Shown here: one piece after another, positions 53,367-61,740 of the stretch | Position numbering within the stretch: the first letter of the stretch is position 1 | How the letters are laid out: every line of letters starts with the position of its first letter | Assembly: GCA_014360005.1 (NCBI GenBank) | Contig: JACIYI010000016.1 | Span: 1-64,000, forward strand | Reading direction: 5' to 3' | Length of the DNA stretch: 64,000 nucleotides | Source of the DNA: Candidatus Aminicenantota bacterium | GTDB taxonomy: Bacteria > Acidobacteriota > Aminicenantia > Aminicenantales > Saccharicenantaceae | Translations under genes and position numbers: made by a program | Notes under the pieces: generated by a model | The model's database searches: none | Seen by the model: only the letters and a program-made list of their open reading frames with translations | Told to the model about the DNA's origin: nothing

Positions 53367-55688
53367 CTATTTCTGCGGCACCAGTTTTTCTGTTCTCTCC
53401 AGCACCCGGCCGACGGCTCCTTCCGAAAAAGCCCAGGGATGGTAAAGGCTGTTCAGGTAGAGGGAGATCTGGTCCTGGTAGTGAGGACTCATAAAGTGGC
53501 CACTCTGTCCAGAAGTAATCACCGCCAGCGATTTATCCAGGTCAGACAGGTCGACTATCAGCCGGCAGGAAGCCCCGCCAGTGGTCTCCCAGCCGTCGCC
53601 GCTGAAACTGGCCCGGACTGTTGTCCCGTCGCCTATCATCGGGTATTTCCCGCAATTGAAAAATCCCAGGAACCATTTCTGCCCGAGAACATGGATGTAG
53701 TCCAGGCGGTGCAGGGTAGGCCAGTCCCATTTTTCCTGGTTTCGCCCGAATCTGTGGCGCAGGTAATCCAGGGCTTCGAGCAGGGCTTTCTCGATGATTT
53801 CTTCCCGCGTTTCCACCTTCTGAGTTTCCTTGAGGTCAAACCAGATGGAATCGGGTTTGTCCAGAATTCTTTCCAGTCCGGCTTCCTTCACCCGGAAATA
53901 CTCGGCAATTTGATGGTAATAAGAGCGGAAATCATCGCTGAAAGTCAGTTCCTGCAGTCTATCCCAGAAAACCTCGAAGATGGCCGGAGCCAGACCTTCC
54001 CGCACCTGGCCCGACCATTGAATCAGGAGTTTCCTGGCTTCTTCGGCCGCCGGGTGGCTCAGTCTGATCTGGCTGAGGACTTTCTTGACCCGCTCGGACC
54101 GGCGAGAATAAACATCGTTCTGAATGGCGATCAGGCTCTCGACCGAATGCTTGGGCCGGGCGGTGATTAGTTCTTTTATCCTTTCTTCTCTATCCGAAGA
54201 AAGCCAGTCATAGCCCAGGTAGTGGGGGTACCCATTTGGAGAAATTTTGTTGTTGGCAGTTATGATGAAGCCGGAGGCTGGATTGAACTGGTTGGGTTTA
54301 TCTTCCTCGGCCAGGTAGCCGCTCCACAGGCTATCCTCCTTCCAGCCTGGATAAGGATAGACGGCAGTTTCTTTTTTCCTGACCGGAATTTTGCCCGAAA
54401 GGTAGTATCCGATATTTCCTGAAACATCGGCGTAGACAAAATTCTGAGAGGGGTTTTCAAAAAGCCTGATCCCCCGGCAGAACTCATCCCAGTTCCGGGC
54501 CTTGTTGATCAGGTACAGCCCGGCCACGGTGCTATCACCCTCGTACAGTGTCCAGTGCAGGGTAATGGGCATCTCGCAACTCAGGAGAAAGGGGTTAATC
54601 ATCGGGCCTTCTTCCACCCAGCGCACCTTCATTACCTGGGGATCCTTCTGGCCCCGTATCTTGACTTCTTCCCGGCGAAAGCTGAAGGGCTTCCATTCTC
54701 CCTTCCGGAAATATGATTCATTGTCCCAGTTGACCTGTTCCACGTAGATATCCTGGACGTCCACGTAGGAATTGGTCACGCCCCAGGCAATGTATTGGTT
54801 ATGACCGATTATCACTATCGGCACCCCGGGTACGGTAACTCCGCTCACTCTGTAATCGGGACATTCCAGGCTGATTTCCATCCAGATGGGCGGCACCGAA
54901 ATGTTCAGGTGGGGGTCATTGGCCAGAAACGGCTGCCCGGTTTCAGTCAGCTGGCCGGAAATCACCCAGTTGTTGGAGCCCATTACCGCTTCCTGACCCA
55001 TCCAGCCCAGGTTGAGATAATCCAGCCTGACTTCCGGGTCGGGCGGGAAATCAATGCCCGGCTCCAGGACTTCCAGACCCCGGCGCCCGGTCAACTTCAT
55101 GATGTTCATGCGAGGTATTTCCGAGGTCAGGTCGGCCGCCAGGCTCATAGCCAATACGTGTTTCACTCCAAGGGTATCTTCAATCCGCCAGGGTTCGGGC
55201 CTGTACCTGAGGACGATGAATTCCGGTGGCCAGTTCCACTTGAGGCTTTCCATGTAAGCATTAACCCCCCGGGCATAAGCCCCCAGGAGCTCCTTCATTT
55301 CTCCAGATAGTTTCTGATAGTCTCTCTCTATGCCCACCGGGATGCCCAGCACCCGGCTCCGGACATCAAACCGCACTCCCGGCTGACCCAGAATTTCAGC
55401 CAGACGGCCATGGGCTATCCGCCTGATTAGCTCCATCTGCCATAATCTCTCCCTGGCCTGGATGTAGCCGGAAGCCAGAAAGAGGTCATGTTCGTTATCG
55501 GCCTTGATGTGGGGAATACCCCACTGGTCCCAGTTAATCATCACCTCAGAACGCAGGCCAGGAATCCGGGCGCTGTCTTTTTTGGGCGGCAACGATGAGC
55601 GGAAGGTAAAGTAGATAAAAATGAAGGCTCCCAGCACCAGGAAAAAGACTATGACCAGAATGAACCTTAAGAGGCGAGATTTTTTCAT
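53367..55688 (-). CDS. Penicillin acylase family (S45) exported amidohydrolase
   Basis: 773 residues with a single N-terminal membrane segment (~8-28) acting as signal anchor. The alpha-chain part has VMINWDQWGIPHIKADNEHDL. The autocatalytic junction is AVMGSNNWVIS, with Ser238 becoming the N-terminal nucleophile of the beta chain; NDPHLNISVP and AWGVTNSYVDVQD follow, as in the family. FITANNKISP carries the conserved Asn. Family members cleave acyl side chains from penicillins, acyl-homoserine lactones or other amides. The gene starts four bases inside the end of the substrate-binding protein gene. The substrate is unknown, but that coupling suggests a shared ligand. Confidence 0.92.
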   Translation of the reverse strand: MKKSRLLRFILVIVFFLVLGAFIFIYFTFRSSLPPKKDSARIPGLRSEVMINWDQWGIPHIKADNEHDLFLASGYIQARERLWQMELIRRIAHGRLAEILGQPGVRFDVRSRVLGIPVGIERDYQKLSGEMKELLGAYARGVNAYMESLKWNWPPEFIVLRYRPEPWRIEDTLGVKHVLAMSLAADLTSEIPRMNIMKLTGRRGLEVLEPGIDFPPDPEVRLDYLNLGWMGQEAVMGSNNWVISGQLTETGQPFLANDPHLNISVPPIWMEISLECPDYRVSGVTVPGVPIVIIGHNQYIAWGVTNSYVDVQDIYVEQVNWDNESYFRKGEWKPFSFRREEVKIRGQKDPQVMKVRWVEEGPMINPFLLSCEMPITLHWTLYEGDSTVAGLYLINKARNWDEFCRGIRLFENPSQNFVYADVSGNIGYYLSGKIPVRKKETAVYPYPGWKEDSLWSGYLAEEDKPNQFNPASGFIITANNKISPNGYPHYLGYDWLSSDREERIKELITARPKHSVESLIAIQNDVYSRRSERVKKVLSQIRLSHPAAEEARKLLIQWSGQVREGLAPAIFEVFWDRLQELTFSDDFRSYYHQIAEYFRVKEAGLERILDKPDSIWFDLKETQKVETREEIIEKALLEALDYLRHRFGRNQEKWDWPTLHRLDYIHVLGQKWFLGFFNCGKYPMIGDGTTVRASFSGDGWETTGGASCRLIVDLSDLDKSLAVITSGQSGHFMSPHYQDQISLYLNSLYHPWAFSEGAVGRVLERTEKLVPQK

Positions 55689-56758
55689 CCTTCACTCCTT
55701 GCGGCCGCCCGCGGTCGGGACTCTGCGCTGTCCAGGTCAGATGTTTGAATTACCCCGTCAGCTTTCTTGAGGACCGACTCCGGAAAACTGATTCCCTGCT
55801 TCCGGGCCGCTTCCTGGTTCACAAAAAATCTAACCCGGTCAATGTACTGGAACGGTATCCTGGCCGGGCTTTCCCCGTTCTTGATTCTTATGACCAGTTC
55901 GGCAGTCTTGTGGCCGATGTCCTCAAAGCCAAAGCCCATGGAGGCACAGGCCCCGAATTCGGCTCCGGTGGCAAAAGCGGCGAAAAGCGGCAGCCGGTTT
56001 TCAGCTGCCAGCTTGCCGATAACCTGGAAATTGGCGTTAATGGTATTATCAGAAACCGGGAACAGAACCTCCACCCGATCCCGGAGCAGGGCCTGAACGG
56101 CCTGGACAATGTCTCCGGCTCCAGCGATGGGCTGGCTGATTATTTCCAGACCCAGTTCGGAAGCTGCTTCTCTCATCAACTCCAGGTAATATTCGGAGTT
56201 AATTTCAGACGGTGTCCAGATGGTGCCTATTTTTCGGGCCGGCGGTAGCAGCTGGTGAATCAGGGCCAGGACCTGTCTGATGGGTGCGGTGGAACAGACT
56301 CCGGTTACCCTGGGGTTATGGTCTACCGCCGTCCGCCCGGCTCTGACAATGTAGGGATTGGCCACGGAAGAAAAAACCACCGGCTGCTCACTGGAAGCAA
56401 TCAGGGCTGCCTGTAGGGCGGCCGTGGAAATCGGTACCAGCAGGTTGGCCCGGGCCGCCAGGCTCTGGACCAACTCCGGCAGTACCGCCACCTGCCCACC
56501 GGCCTGCCGGACGATGATTTCCAACGACTGGCCGCTGCTTTTCTGGTACTCTTCCAGTTTCTCCTGCAACCCCTGCAGCACCTGGAGAGAGGTGGGAGAA
56601 TTGTAAGCCAGAATTATGCCCACGGTATATTGGTTCTTAACTTTTTCTGCTTTCTCCATTTTTTCTTTACAACCTGTTAGCACCATGGCCAGACTGACGA
56701 CCAGCAGCGAAAACCATAATAAGAGACGCTTGGCTGACAAAGTTTTTCTCACTCTCAT
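55685..56758 (-). CDS. Substrate-binding lipoprotein (ABC_sub_bind / TrpX-like), solitary
   Basis: 357 residues. The signal peptide ends in MVLTGCKEK with Cys30 as lipidation site. The body follows the PF04392 pattern: TVGIILAYNSPT, VFSSVANP, VTGVCSTAPIRQ, IGTIWTPSEINSEYYLEL, ALLRDRVEVLFPVSDNTINA, and ASMGFGFEDIGHKTAEL. Members bind tryptophan or other amino acid-like ligands and usually sit beside a permease and an ATPase; neither occurs here. It lies 15 bases after the threonine dehydratase gene and overlaps the acylase gene by four bases. A receptor role is possible. Confidence 0.9.
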   Translation of the reverse strand: MRVRKTLSAKRLLLWFSLLVVSLAMVLTGCKEKMEKAEKVKNQYTVGIILAYNSPTSLQVLQGLQEKLEEYQKSSGQSLEIIVRQAGGQVAVLPELVQSLAARANLLVPISTAALQAALIASSEQPVVFSSVANPYIVRAGRTAVDHNPRVTGVCSTAPIRQVLALIHQLLPPARKIGTIWTPSEINSEYYLELMREAASELGLEIISQPIAGAGDIVQAVQALLRDRVEVLFPVSDNTINANFQVIGKLAAENRLPLFAAFATGAEFGACASMGFGFEDIGHKTAELVIRIKNGESPARIPFQYIDRVRFFVNQEAARKQGISFPESVLKKADGVIQTSDLDSAESRPRAAARSEG

Positions 56759-56773
56759 TGTTTAAATTAAATT

Positions 56774-57742
56774 TTATTCAGAAAAAACCAATTTTTCCCA
56801 GAGACTGTCCTCAATATTACCGCCACTAATGATAGCTACCAGCTTCCTGCCCGAAAAAAGCTCAGGATAGGAGCGGATTCCGGCCAGCGATAGGGCTCCG
56901 GCTCCTTCCACCTGCTGGCGGTGATGACGAAAGCAGATGATGATGGCTTGAATGATGGCTTCCTCGGTCACGGTCAGGAGGCGGTCGACATATTTCTGGA
57001 TAAGTTCGAAGGTTATGGAGTTGTCCTCCAGCCCGCCGGCCACAGCCTCGGCTATCGTGGGTTTTTCCGCAAAATTATTATCAAGCCGTCCCTGGAGCCA
57101 GGAATGCTTGATAAAAGCAGAATTCTCAGGTTCAATCCCGGTGATTATTATCGACGGATTTTTTTCCTTCAAGTAGCAGGCAATCCCGGCAATCAGCCCT
57201 CCCCCACCCACCGGCACCACCACTTCTTCCACCTCGGGCCAATCAGCCCAGACCTCCAGGCCGCAGGTTCCCTGCCCGGCAATTACTTCTTCATCATTAT
57301 AAGGAGAAACAAAAACCAGACCCGCGGACCGGGCTTCTTCCCGGGCCAGCTTTTCAGCCTGCTGGCACGGCCCATCAACCAGATTGAGCTTCACCCCGTA
57401 ATCCTTCAGGTATCCTTTCTTGACCGCAGAAATGGTCCGGGGGACATAAAGTTCCAGCCGGAGTTTTTCCTGGCTGCAGACATGGGCGGTAGCCAGGCCA
57501 TGATTGCCGGTGGAAGCCGCCACCACACCCTTCTGCCGGCAGGATTCCAGGTTAGCCAGAATCTTATTGCTGGCCCCGCGTATCTTGAAAGAACCGGTGG
57601 GCTGGTTGTTTTCCCACTTCAGATAGACTTTAGAGCCAAGCCGGGCCGATAGTTCCAGCGATTCCGACAGGGGGGTGTTAAGAGCATAGTCCCTGATTCT
57701 GACCGAAGCCTCTTCAATTTTTCTGGCGAGCAGCACGTTCAT
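56774..57742 (-). CDS. Threonine/serine dehydratase (PLP, catabolic type)
   Basis: 322 residues, fold type II PLP enzyme. The Schiff-base Lys53 is in PTGSFKIRGA, ASTGNHGLATAHV follows, the phosphate-binding loop is VPVGGGGLIAGIA, and IISGGNIE closes the cofactor site. It lacks the C-terminal ACT-like regulatory domain of biosynthetic IlvA, so it should be the catabolic kind, converting threonine or serine to 2-oxo acid and ammonia. First gene of the operon with the binding lipoprotein and acylase. Confidence 0.92.
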   Translation of the reverse strand: MNVLLARKIEEASVRIRDYALNTPLSESLELSARLGSKVYLKWENNQPTGSFKIRGASNKILANLESCRQKGVVAASTGNHGLATAHVCSQEKLRLELYVPRTISAVKKGYLKDYGVKLNLVDGPCQQAEKLAREEARSAGLVFVSPYNDEEVIAGQGTCGLEVWADWPEVEEVVVPVGGGGLIAGIACYLKEKNPSIIITGIEPENSAFIKHSWLQGRLDNNFAEKPTIAEAVAGGLEDNSITFELIQKYVDRLLTVTEEAIIQAIIICFRHHRQQVEGAGALSLAGIRSYPELFSGRKLVAIISGGNIEDSLWEKLVFSE

Positions 57743-57860
57743 CAGACCTAACAGGCTTTTCTATCTTCTTTTCATTTATAACATAAATTTGACTCAAGTT
57801 TAATCTTAACTTATAGTTGTAGCCTGGAAATCATCAAGACCTGCCAATGAGTCACCGACC

Positions 57861-58427
57861 ATGAAAGCCAGACCCGCTACCGCCAACGGCCGCCGGCCTG
57901 AAAGCTTCCGCGGTTACATCCAGGTCTACACTGGCGAGGGCAAGGGAAAAACCACGGCCGCCCTGGGGCTGGCCCTGCGGGCTGCTGGCCATGGTTTCAG
58001 GACCTATATCGGACAGTTTCTCAAGGGTCAGCCGAGCGGAGAAATTCTGGCCGCCAGAAAGTTGTCTCCCCTGATTACCGTGGAACAGTTCGGCCGGAAA
58101 AAATTCCTGAAGGTGACAGAAGATTTTGAGGAGGAAGATTACCGCCTGGCCGAGGCCGGCCTGAAAAAGTGTCTGAAAGCCATGCTCAGCGGTCAATACC
58201 GGATCCTGGTGCTGGATGAAATCAACGTGGCTCTCAACCTGGGGCTGCTTAAAGAGAAACAGGTTCTGGAATTTCTCGACAAAAAGCCGGAAGGGGTCGA
58301 GGTTATCCTGACCGGGCGCTACGCTCCCGAGTCCCTCCTGGCCCGGGCTGACCTGGTTACGGAAATGGTCTGCCGGAAGCATTATTATGATAGCGGTGTC
58401 AGGGCCAGGAAAGGTATTGAAAAATAG
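57861..58427 (+). CDS. cobO: Cob(I)yrinic acid a,c-diamide adenosyltransferase (CobO/BtuR)
   Basis: 188 residues with the P-loop YTGEGKGKTTAALGLALRA (~23-41), QFLKGQPSGE, the Walker B-like ILVLDEINVALNLGLL, and the C-terminal VILTGRYAPESLL and DLVTEM segments. It adenosylates corrinoids, using ATP. No other cobalamin genes are seen, and no cobalamin riboswitch was recognised upstream, so salvage of external corrinoid is likely. ATG start in the divergent spacer from the dehydratase gene. Confidence 0.93.
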   Translation: MKARPATANGRRPESFRGYIQVYTGEGKGKTTAALGLALRAAGHGFRTYIGQFLKGQPSGEILAARKLSPLITVEQFGRKKFLKVTEDFEEEDYRLAEAGLKKCLKAMLSGQYRILVLDEINVALNLGLLKEKQVLEFLDKKPEGVEVILTGRYAPESLLARADLVTEMVCRKHYYDSGVRARKGIEK

Positions 58428-58659
58428 ATTCTGTTCGTAGATTCTGTCCGGCCAGCTCTGGCCGCATTTAGAGCCCTTTCAGCAGCGGCGTGGCTCCTGG
58501 CCTGGTTTCAATACCAGAAACAGCCTCCTCGCTGCTCATGAGCTTGTGATACCTGCCCAACCAGCCTTTTGATTTTCCTGTTTTATAAACTCACCTTTTC
58601 AGCTACTATATTAAATGATTGCCTTATATGGAATTTAAGTCTATGAGCCCAGGATTAAA

Positions 58660-59028
58660 ATGAACCTGACCAGGGAACGGTTCCAGCAGCTGGTGGGAGA
58701 GGCCATGCGGAATATACCGAAAAGATATCTCCGGCAGATAAAGAACGTGGCCGTGCTGGTGGAAGATTATCCCCCGCCGGGACAACCCTGGCTCGGGCTG
58801 TACCATGGCATTCCGCTCAAACACCGCGGTTCTTATTACGGAAATGTTCCGCCTGATGTCATAGTGTTGTATAAGATTCCGATTGAGAGCCTCTGCCAGA
58901 CCGAAGACCAGGTCAGGGAAAAGATTGAAGAAGTGTTGCTGCATGAAATTGGCCATTATTTCGGGATGGATGAAAAAGAATTAAGAGAAATTGAAAACGT
59001 AAGAATGAGAAGAGAAAAGAAGCCTTAA
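58660..59028 (+). CDS. Small zincin-like metallopeptidase family protein
   Basis: 122 residues with the zinc motif HEIGHYFGMDE (His95, His99, Asp104), preceded by VVLYKIP-like strand IVLYKIPIES. This matches the compact PF06262 (MMP-like zincin) family, of unknown substrate. YHGIPLKHRG and DVIVLYK are typical family features. Starts with ATG; upstream GGATTAAA is a weak ribosome site. The aldolase gene follows after 70 bases on the same strand. Confidence 0.9.
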   Translation: MNLTRERFQQLVGEAMRNIPKRYLRQIKNVAVLVEDYPPPGQPWLGLYHGIPLKHRGSYYGNVPPDVIVLYKIPIESLCQTEDQVREKIEEVLLHEIGHYFGMDEKELREIENVRMRREKKP

Positions 59029-59098
59029 ATTTCAAAATGAAAAGCAAAGCTTCCAAACTAAAAAAGAAATTTAGTAGCAAAAATGGAGGAATAAAGAA

Positions 59099-59989
59099 AT
59101 GGAAAAAAGATTTAAAGGAATTTTCGCTGCCCTGACCACTCCTTTTTCCAGCGGTCGGATTGCTGTAGACAAATTTCGGGAAAACATTGAAAAATTCAAC
59201 CAGACCGGCCTTTCTGGCTACATCATCATGGGTTCTACTGGAGAAGCGCCGTTCGTGGATGATGAAGAAGCAGAAATCCTGGTCAGAGAAGCCAGAAAAA
59301 CCGCCAGCCCCGAGAAATACATCATCGCCGGCACCGGACGCGATTCAGCCGAATGGACTGTGAAATTAACCAACCGTCTGGCGGAGGCTGGCGCTCAGGC
59401 CGCACTCATCAAGCCGCCATATTATTACAAAAGCCGCATGAACTACTCTGCTCTTAAGGCTTATTATTCAGAAGTGGCTGACCGGGTAAAGATTCCGGTT
59501 ATAATGTACAACATCCCCCAGAACACCCAGGTCTGGCTGCCTTTAGAGCTGGTGGTGGAGCTGTCAGAACACCAGAATATCATCGGGCTTAAGGAAAGCG
59601 GTGGCAGCCTGGCTTACCTCAGCGAGGTATGCAGCAAAGTTCCAGCTGATTTCCACTATTTTACCGGCTCAGCCAGCATACTTTATTCTGCGTTGGATAT
59701 GGGAGCCTGCGGGGCTATCCTGGCACTGGCTAACGTGGCATCAGAACACTGCGTTAAGTTGTATGACTTGTTTATTGCCGGGAAAAAAGAAGAAGCCAAG
59801 GAACTTCAGTACAAATTGATTCCTTTAAACCGAGCTTTAACGGAAACCTACGGCATTCCAGCCATAAAATATGCTCTGGACCGCCGCGGCTTTTACGGCG
59901 GCCCCTGCCGTATCCCCCTTCTCCCCCTGGATGAAAAAGCCAAAATCGAAATAAACAATTACCTAACAGAATTAAACCTGATCAAATGA
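59099..59989 (+). CDS. DapA-family aldolase (dihydrodipicolinate synthase-like)
   Basis: 296 residues, class I aldolase barrel. The pyruvate-binding GSTGEAP loop (~45-51), catalytic Tyr137 in VIMYNIPQNT and Schiff-base Lys165 in IIGLKESGGS are intact. GSASILYSALDMGACG is also conserved. The family includes DapA, N-acetylneuraminate lyase and 4-hydroxy-2-oxoglutarate aldolase. Serine rather than Thr in the GTTGE loop and the isolated context leave 4-hydroxy-2-oxoglutarate aldolase as plausible as DapA. GGAGG lies eight bases before the ATG. Confidence 0.9.
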   Translation: MEKRFKGIFAALTTPFSSGRIAVDKFRENIEKFNQTGLSGYIIMGSTGEAPFVDDEEAEILVREARKTASPEKYIIAGTGRDSAEWTVKLTNRLAEAGAQAALIKPPYYYKSRMNYSALKAYYSEVADRVKIPVIMYNIPQNTQVWLPLELVVELSEHQNIIGLKESGGSLAYLSEVCSKVPADFHYFTGSASILYSALDMGACGAILALANVASEHCVKLYDLFIAGKKEEAKELQYKLIPLNRALTETYGIPAIKYALDRRGFYGGPCRIPLLPLDEKAKIEINNYLTELNLIK

Positions 59990-60508
59990 ATTGTTCACCT
60001 GTAAAGCTGGCCAAATAATTTTCAGAAAAATCTGGCCTAACCCGCCAAAAAATTAATTAGAAAAGCGCAAGATATTGCACTGTTATAACCTGGAGAGATT
60101 TTTATAAACCTGGCAGTTATCCTCGGCCAAAAAACAGACCAGATACCTGCTGTCCAGCCAGAGCCTAACATCTGGTTCATAACCAAGAGTAATTATCCTG
60201 GATGAACGCAGCCGTCCGTCAGAACCAAAGCAATCAATACGGGGTTGCCTGTCACGATAATAGTTGCTTATGAAAGAAAAACTTCTTTCGCTTGTATTTT
60301 TTCCTGCTACGGCCGATAATAACTTGTGCAATTAATCTATTAACATTAGATAAAGCGAATGATAAAGTCGGCATAATCCCCCAAATAAATACAAAACTCA
60401 TTTATTAAGAGACCAGGAGTATTTCTCCAATTGCTCCTATAAATGCTCCAATCGCTGCTACCTCTAGCGCACCTTCTAGACTTAGATTTATAGAATTACC
60501 AGTGACAA
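59990..60508. other. AT-rich spacer holding two gene remnants
   Basis: Between the aldolase and the IS91-type remnant. Apart from the two minus-strand fragments listed at 60083 and 60405, no intact gene, RNA or strong hairpin was seen. Confidence 0.5.
60083..60331 (-). pseudogene. Possible C-terminal remnant of a beta-propeller gene
   Basis: An 82-codon open frame that ends properly but has only a TTG at its start and no ribosome site. Its sequence (RIDCFGSDGRLRSSRI, then VRLWLDSRYLVCFLAEDN) resembles the last blade of six-bladed propeller proteins, such as the one at 63408. It probably marks the end of a lost gene. Low confidence. Confidence 0.3.
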
Positions 60509-60530
60509 GTGCGATACCAGCAGTGGCTGC
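60405..60530 (-). pseudogene. Hydrophobic Gly/Ala-rich C-terminal fragment, truncated
   Basis: The minus-strand frame ending at 60405 has a protein-like stretch: NGGGPAATAGIALVTGN, then SINLSLEGALEVAAIGAFIG, then AIGEILLVS at the stop. Above ~60530 the same frame runs antisense to transposase coding and loses this character. It looks like the C terminus of a gene cut by the IS91-type element. Family not recognised; RHS-type ends and small membrane proteins look similar. Confidence 0.25.
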
Positions 60531-61446
60531 AGGCCCACCTCCATTTTCCGTTGACCGAAGGCGGTGAAGATGTCGAGGGCCGATTCCATCATCTATCTTC
60601 CTTCCAGAACAGCCTCTGGCTGTTATCTTCTCCCGCCAGGTCTTCGCTCTTCTCCTCAGGGAGGAGCTCATCTCAGAGGCTGTGGTGGAGAAGATCATGG
60701 GCTGGCGGCACTCGGGTTTTTCGGTCCACAATAAGGTAAGTGCTAAGACCAGAAAAGAGGCCGAGCGGGTGAGAAAGTACATGATTCGGCCTCTTCTTTC
60801 CCTGGAACGCCTCTCCCTCGATGAAAAAGAAGGCCAGGTCTGCTACCGGTATGGAGAAAAGCCGGAAGAGATGGAGCGGATGGATTACCTGGAGTTCATC
60901 GCCCGGGTGACCGCTCATATCCCGGACAAGGGCCAGGTCTTCTTGCAGGGGGAACTTACTTCCCCTTCCAACGTTCACTTCGCTTTCTCCCTCCTTCTCG
61001 GGCTTCGCCCAGCGACTAAAGGGGCATACTTCGCTGGATCCCCCGACCGTTTTTTTTAAACCAAAGCCGTCACTTGGAGATATTTCGGCCTCTACGGGAA
61101 AGCCCACTGGGGCAAGGTGCGAAAGAGGGAGGGGTGGGAGCAGAAACTCATTCTCATCGAGCAAGAATGCCCAAGAATCCCCCACCGCGGCTAAGCTGAG
61201 ATGATAATTTGGGGACATGTTCCAAATTCTCCGGAATTTGGTACGTGTCCCCCCTATTTGACCATCTGCTCTGCCCTCAATGCCAGAGCCAGATGCGTCT
61301 TATCGCCTTCCTCACCGACTATGCCGTGGTCGACAGGATCATCCATCACCTCAAGCTGACATTTGTCGCCGAAAGACCTCCTCCGCCTCAGGTCGTCTCG
61401 CCGCCATTCTTCCTGGACTCCGGGGCTCCGGCCGATTATTTTTCAT
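60509..61446 (+). pseudogene. Frameshifted IS91-family (Y2-type) transposase remnant
   Basis: Coding matches move between frames. HLHFPLTEGGEDVEGRFHHL (from ~60530) corresponds to the HLH region. After a frameshift near 60585 come VFALLLREELISEA, WRHSGFSVHNKV and VRKYMIRPLLSLERLSL, then YLEFIARVTAHIPDKGQV up to ~60945. A further shift gives RYFGLYGKAHWGKVRKREGW (from ~61083), running to a stop after IPHRG and then AEMI. After the palindrome at 61211 coding resumes with LLCPQCQSQMRLIAFLTD and ends at 61446. N-terminal zinc-finger and first catalytic parts are missing. At least two frameshifts and one stop show it is dead. Confidence 0.8.
61211..61252. repeat. 42-bp REP-like palindrome inside the transposase remnant
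   Basis: Imperfect inverted repeat: left arm GGGGACATGTTCCAAATTC, right arm GGAATTTGGTACGTGTCCCC, with a short centre. Mismatches are few and the arms would form a long stem. Transposase coding is recognisable on both sides (AEMI before, HLLCPQCQ after), so the palindrome appears to have inserted into the gene. Palindromes with GGGGACA/TGTCCCC ends are common dispersed elements in some bacterial genomes, from memory. Confidence 0.75.
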
Positions 61447-61555
61447 AATCCTTCCTTTGGCCAGAAGGAGGAATCTGCCTGATTTTCATCATTTTCCAGG
61501 CGACTCTTCGGCTGCTGAGCCGTTTTCACCCACCAGGTGCGATTTTTAATTGTCC

Positions 61556-61584
61556 TTGACATCCATATTATCGGGATTTATATT
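61556..61584 (+). promoter_or_regulatory. Near-consensus sigma70 promoter upstream of the Ntn hydrolase
   Basis: TTGACA at 61556-61561 and TATATT at 61579-61584, exactly 17 bases apart. The start site would be near 61591, leaving a ~150-base leader before the ATG at 61741. It is the best promoter seen in the window, and lies just past the end of the IS91-type remnant. Confidence 0.65.
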
Positions 61585-61740
61585 TTCTGAGGATGGTTGA
61601 ACGAGATTAAAGGCACACCCAAACTGCACAGCTGAAAAGCAACTTCCTATATTTTTCGTTTTCGACCGCTTTGCGAAAAAATTGGATACCTGAATTGTTT
61701 AGCGTTATTTTTATTTATAAAAAAGTTGAAGTAAACAGAG

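Noticed and set aside
58460..58480. CGGCCAG-ctc-TGGCCG hairpin as a terminator of cobO
   Set aside because: Compact stem but no T run follows; it may be chance in Pro/Ala-rich GC sequence.
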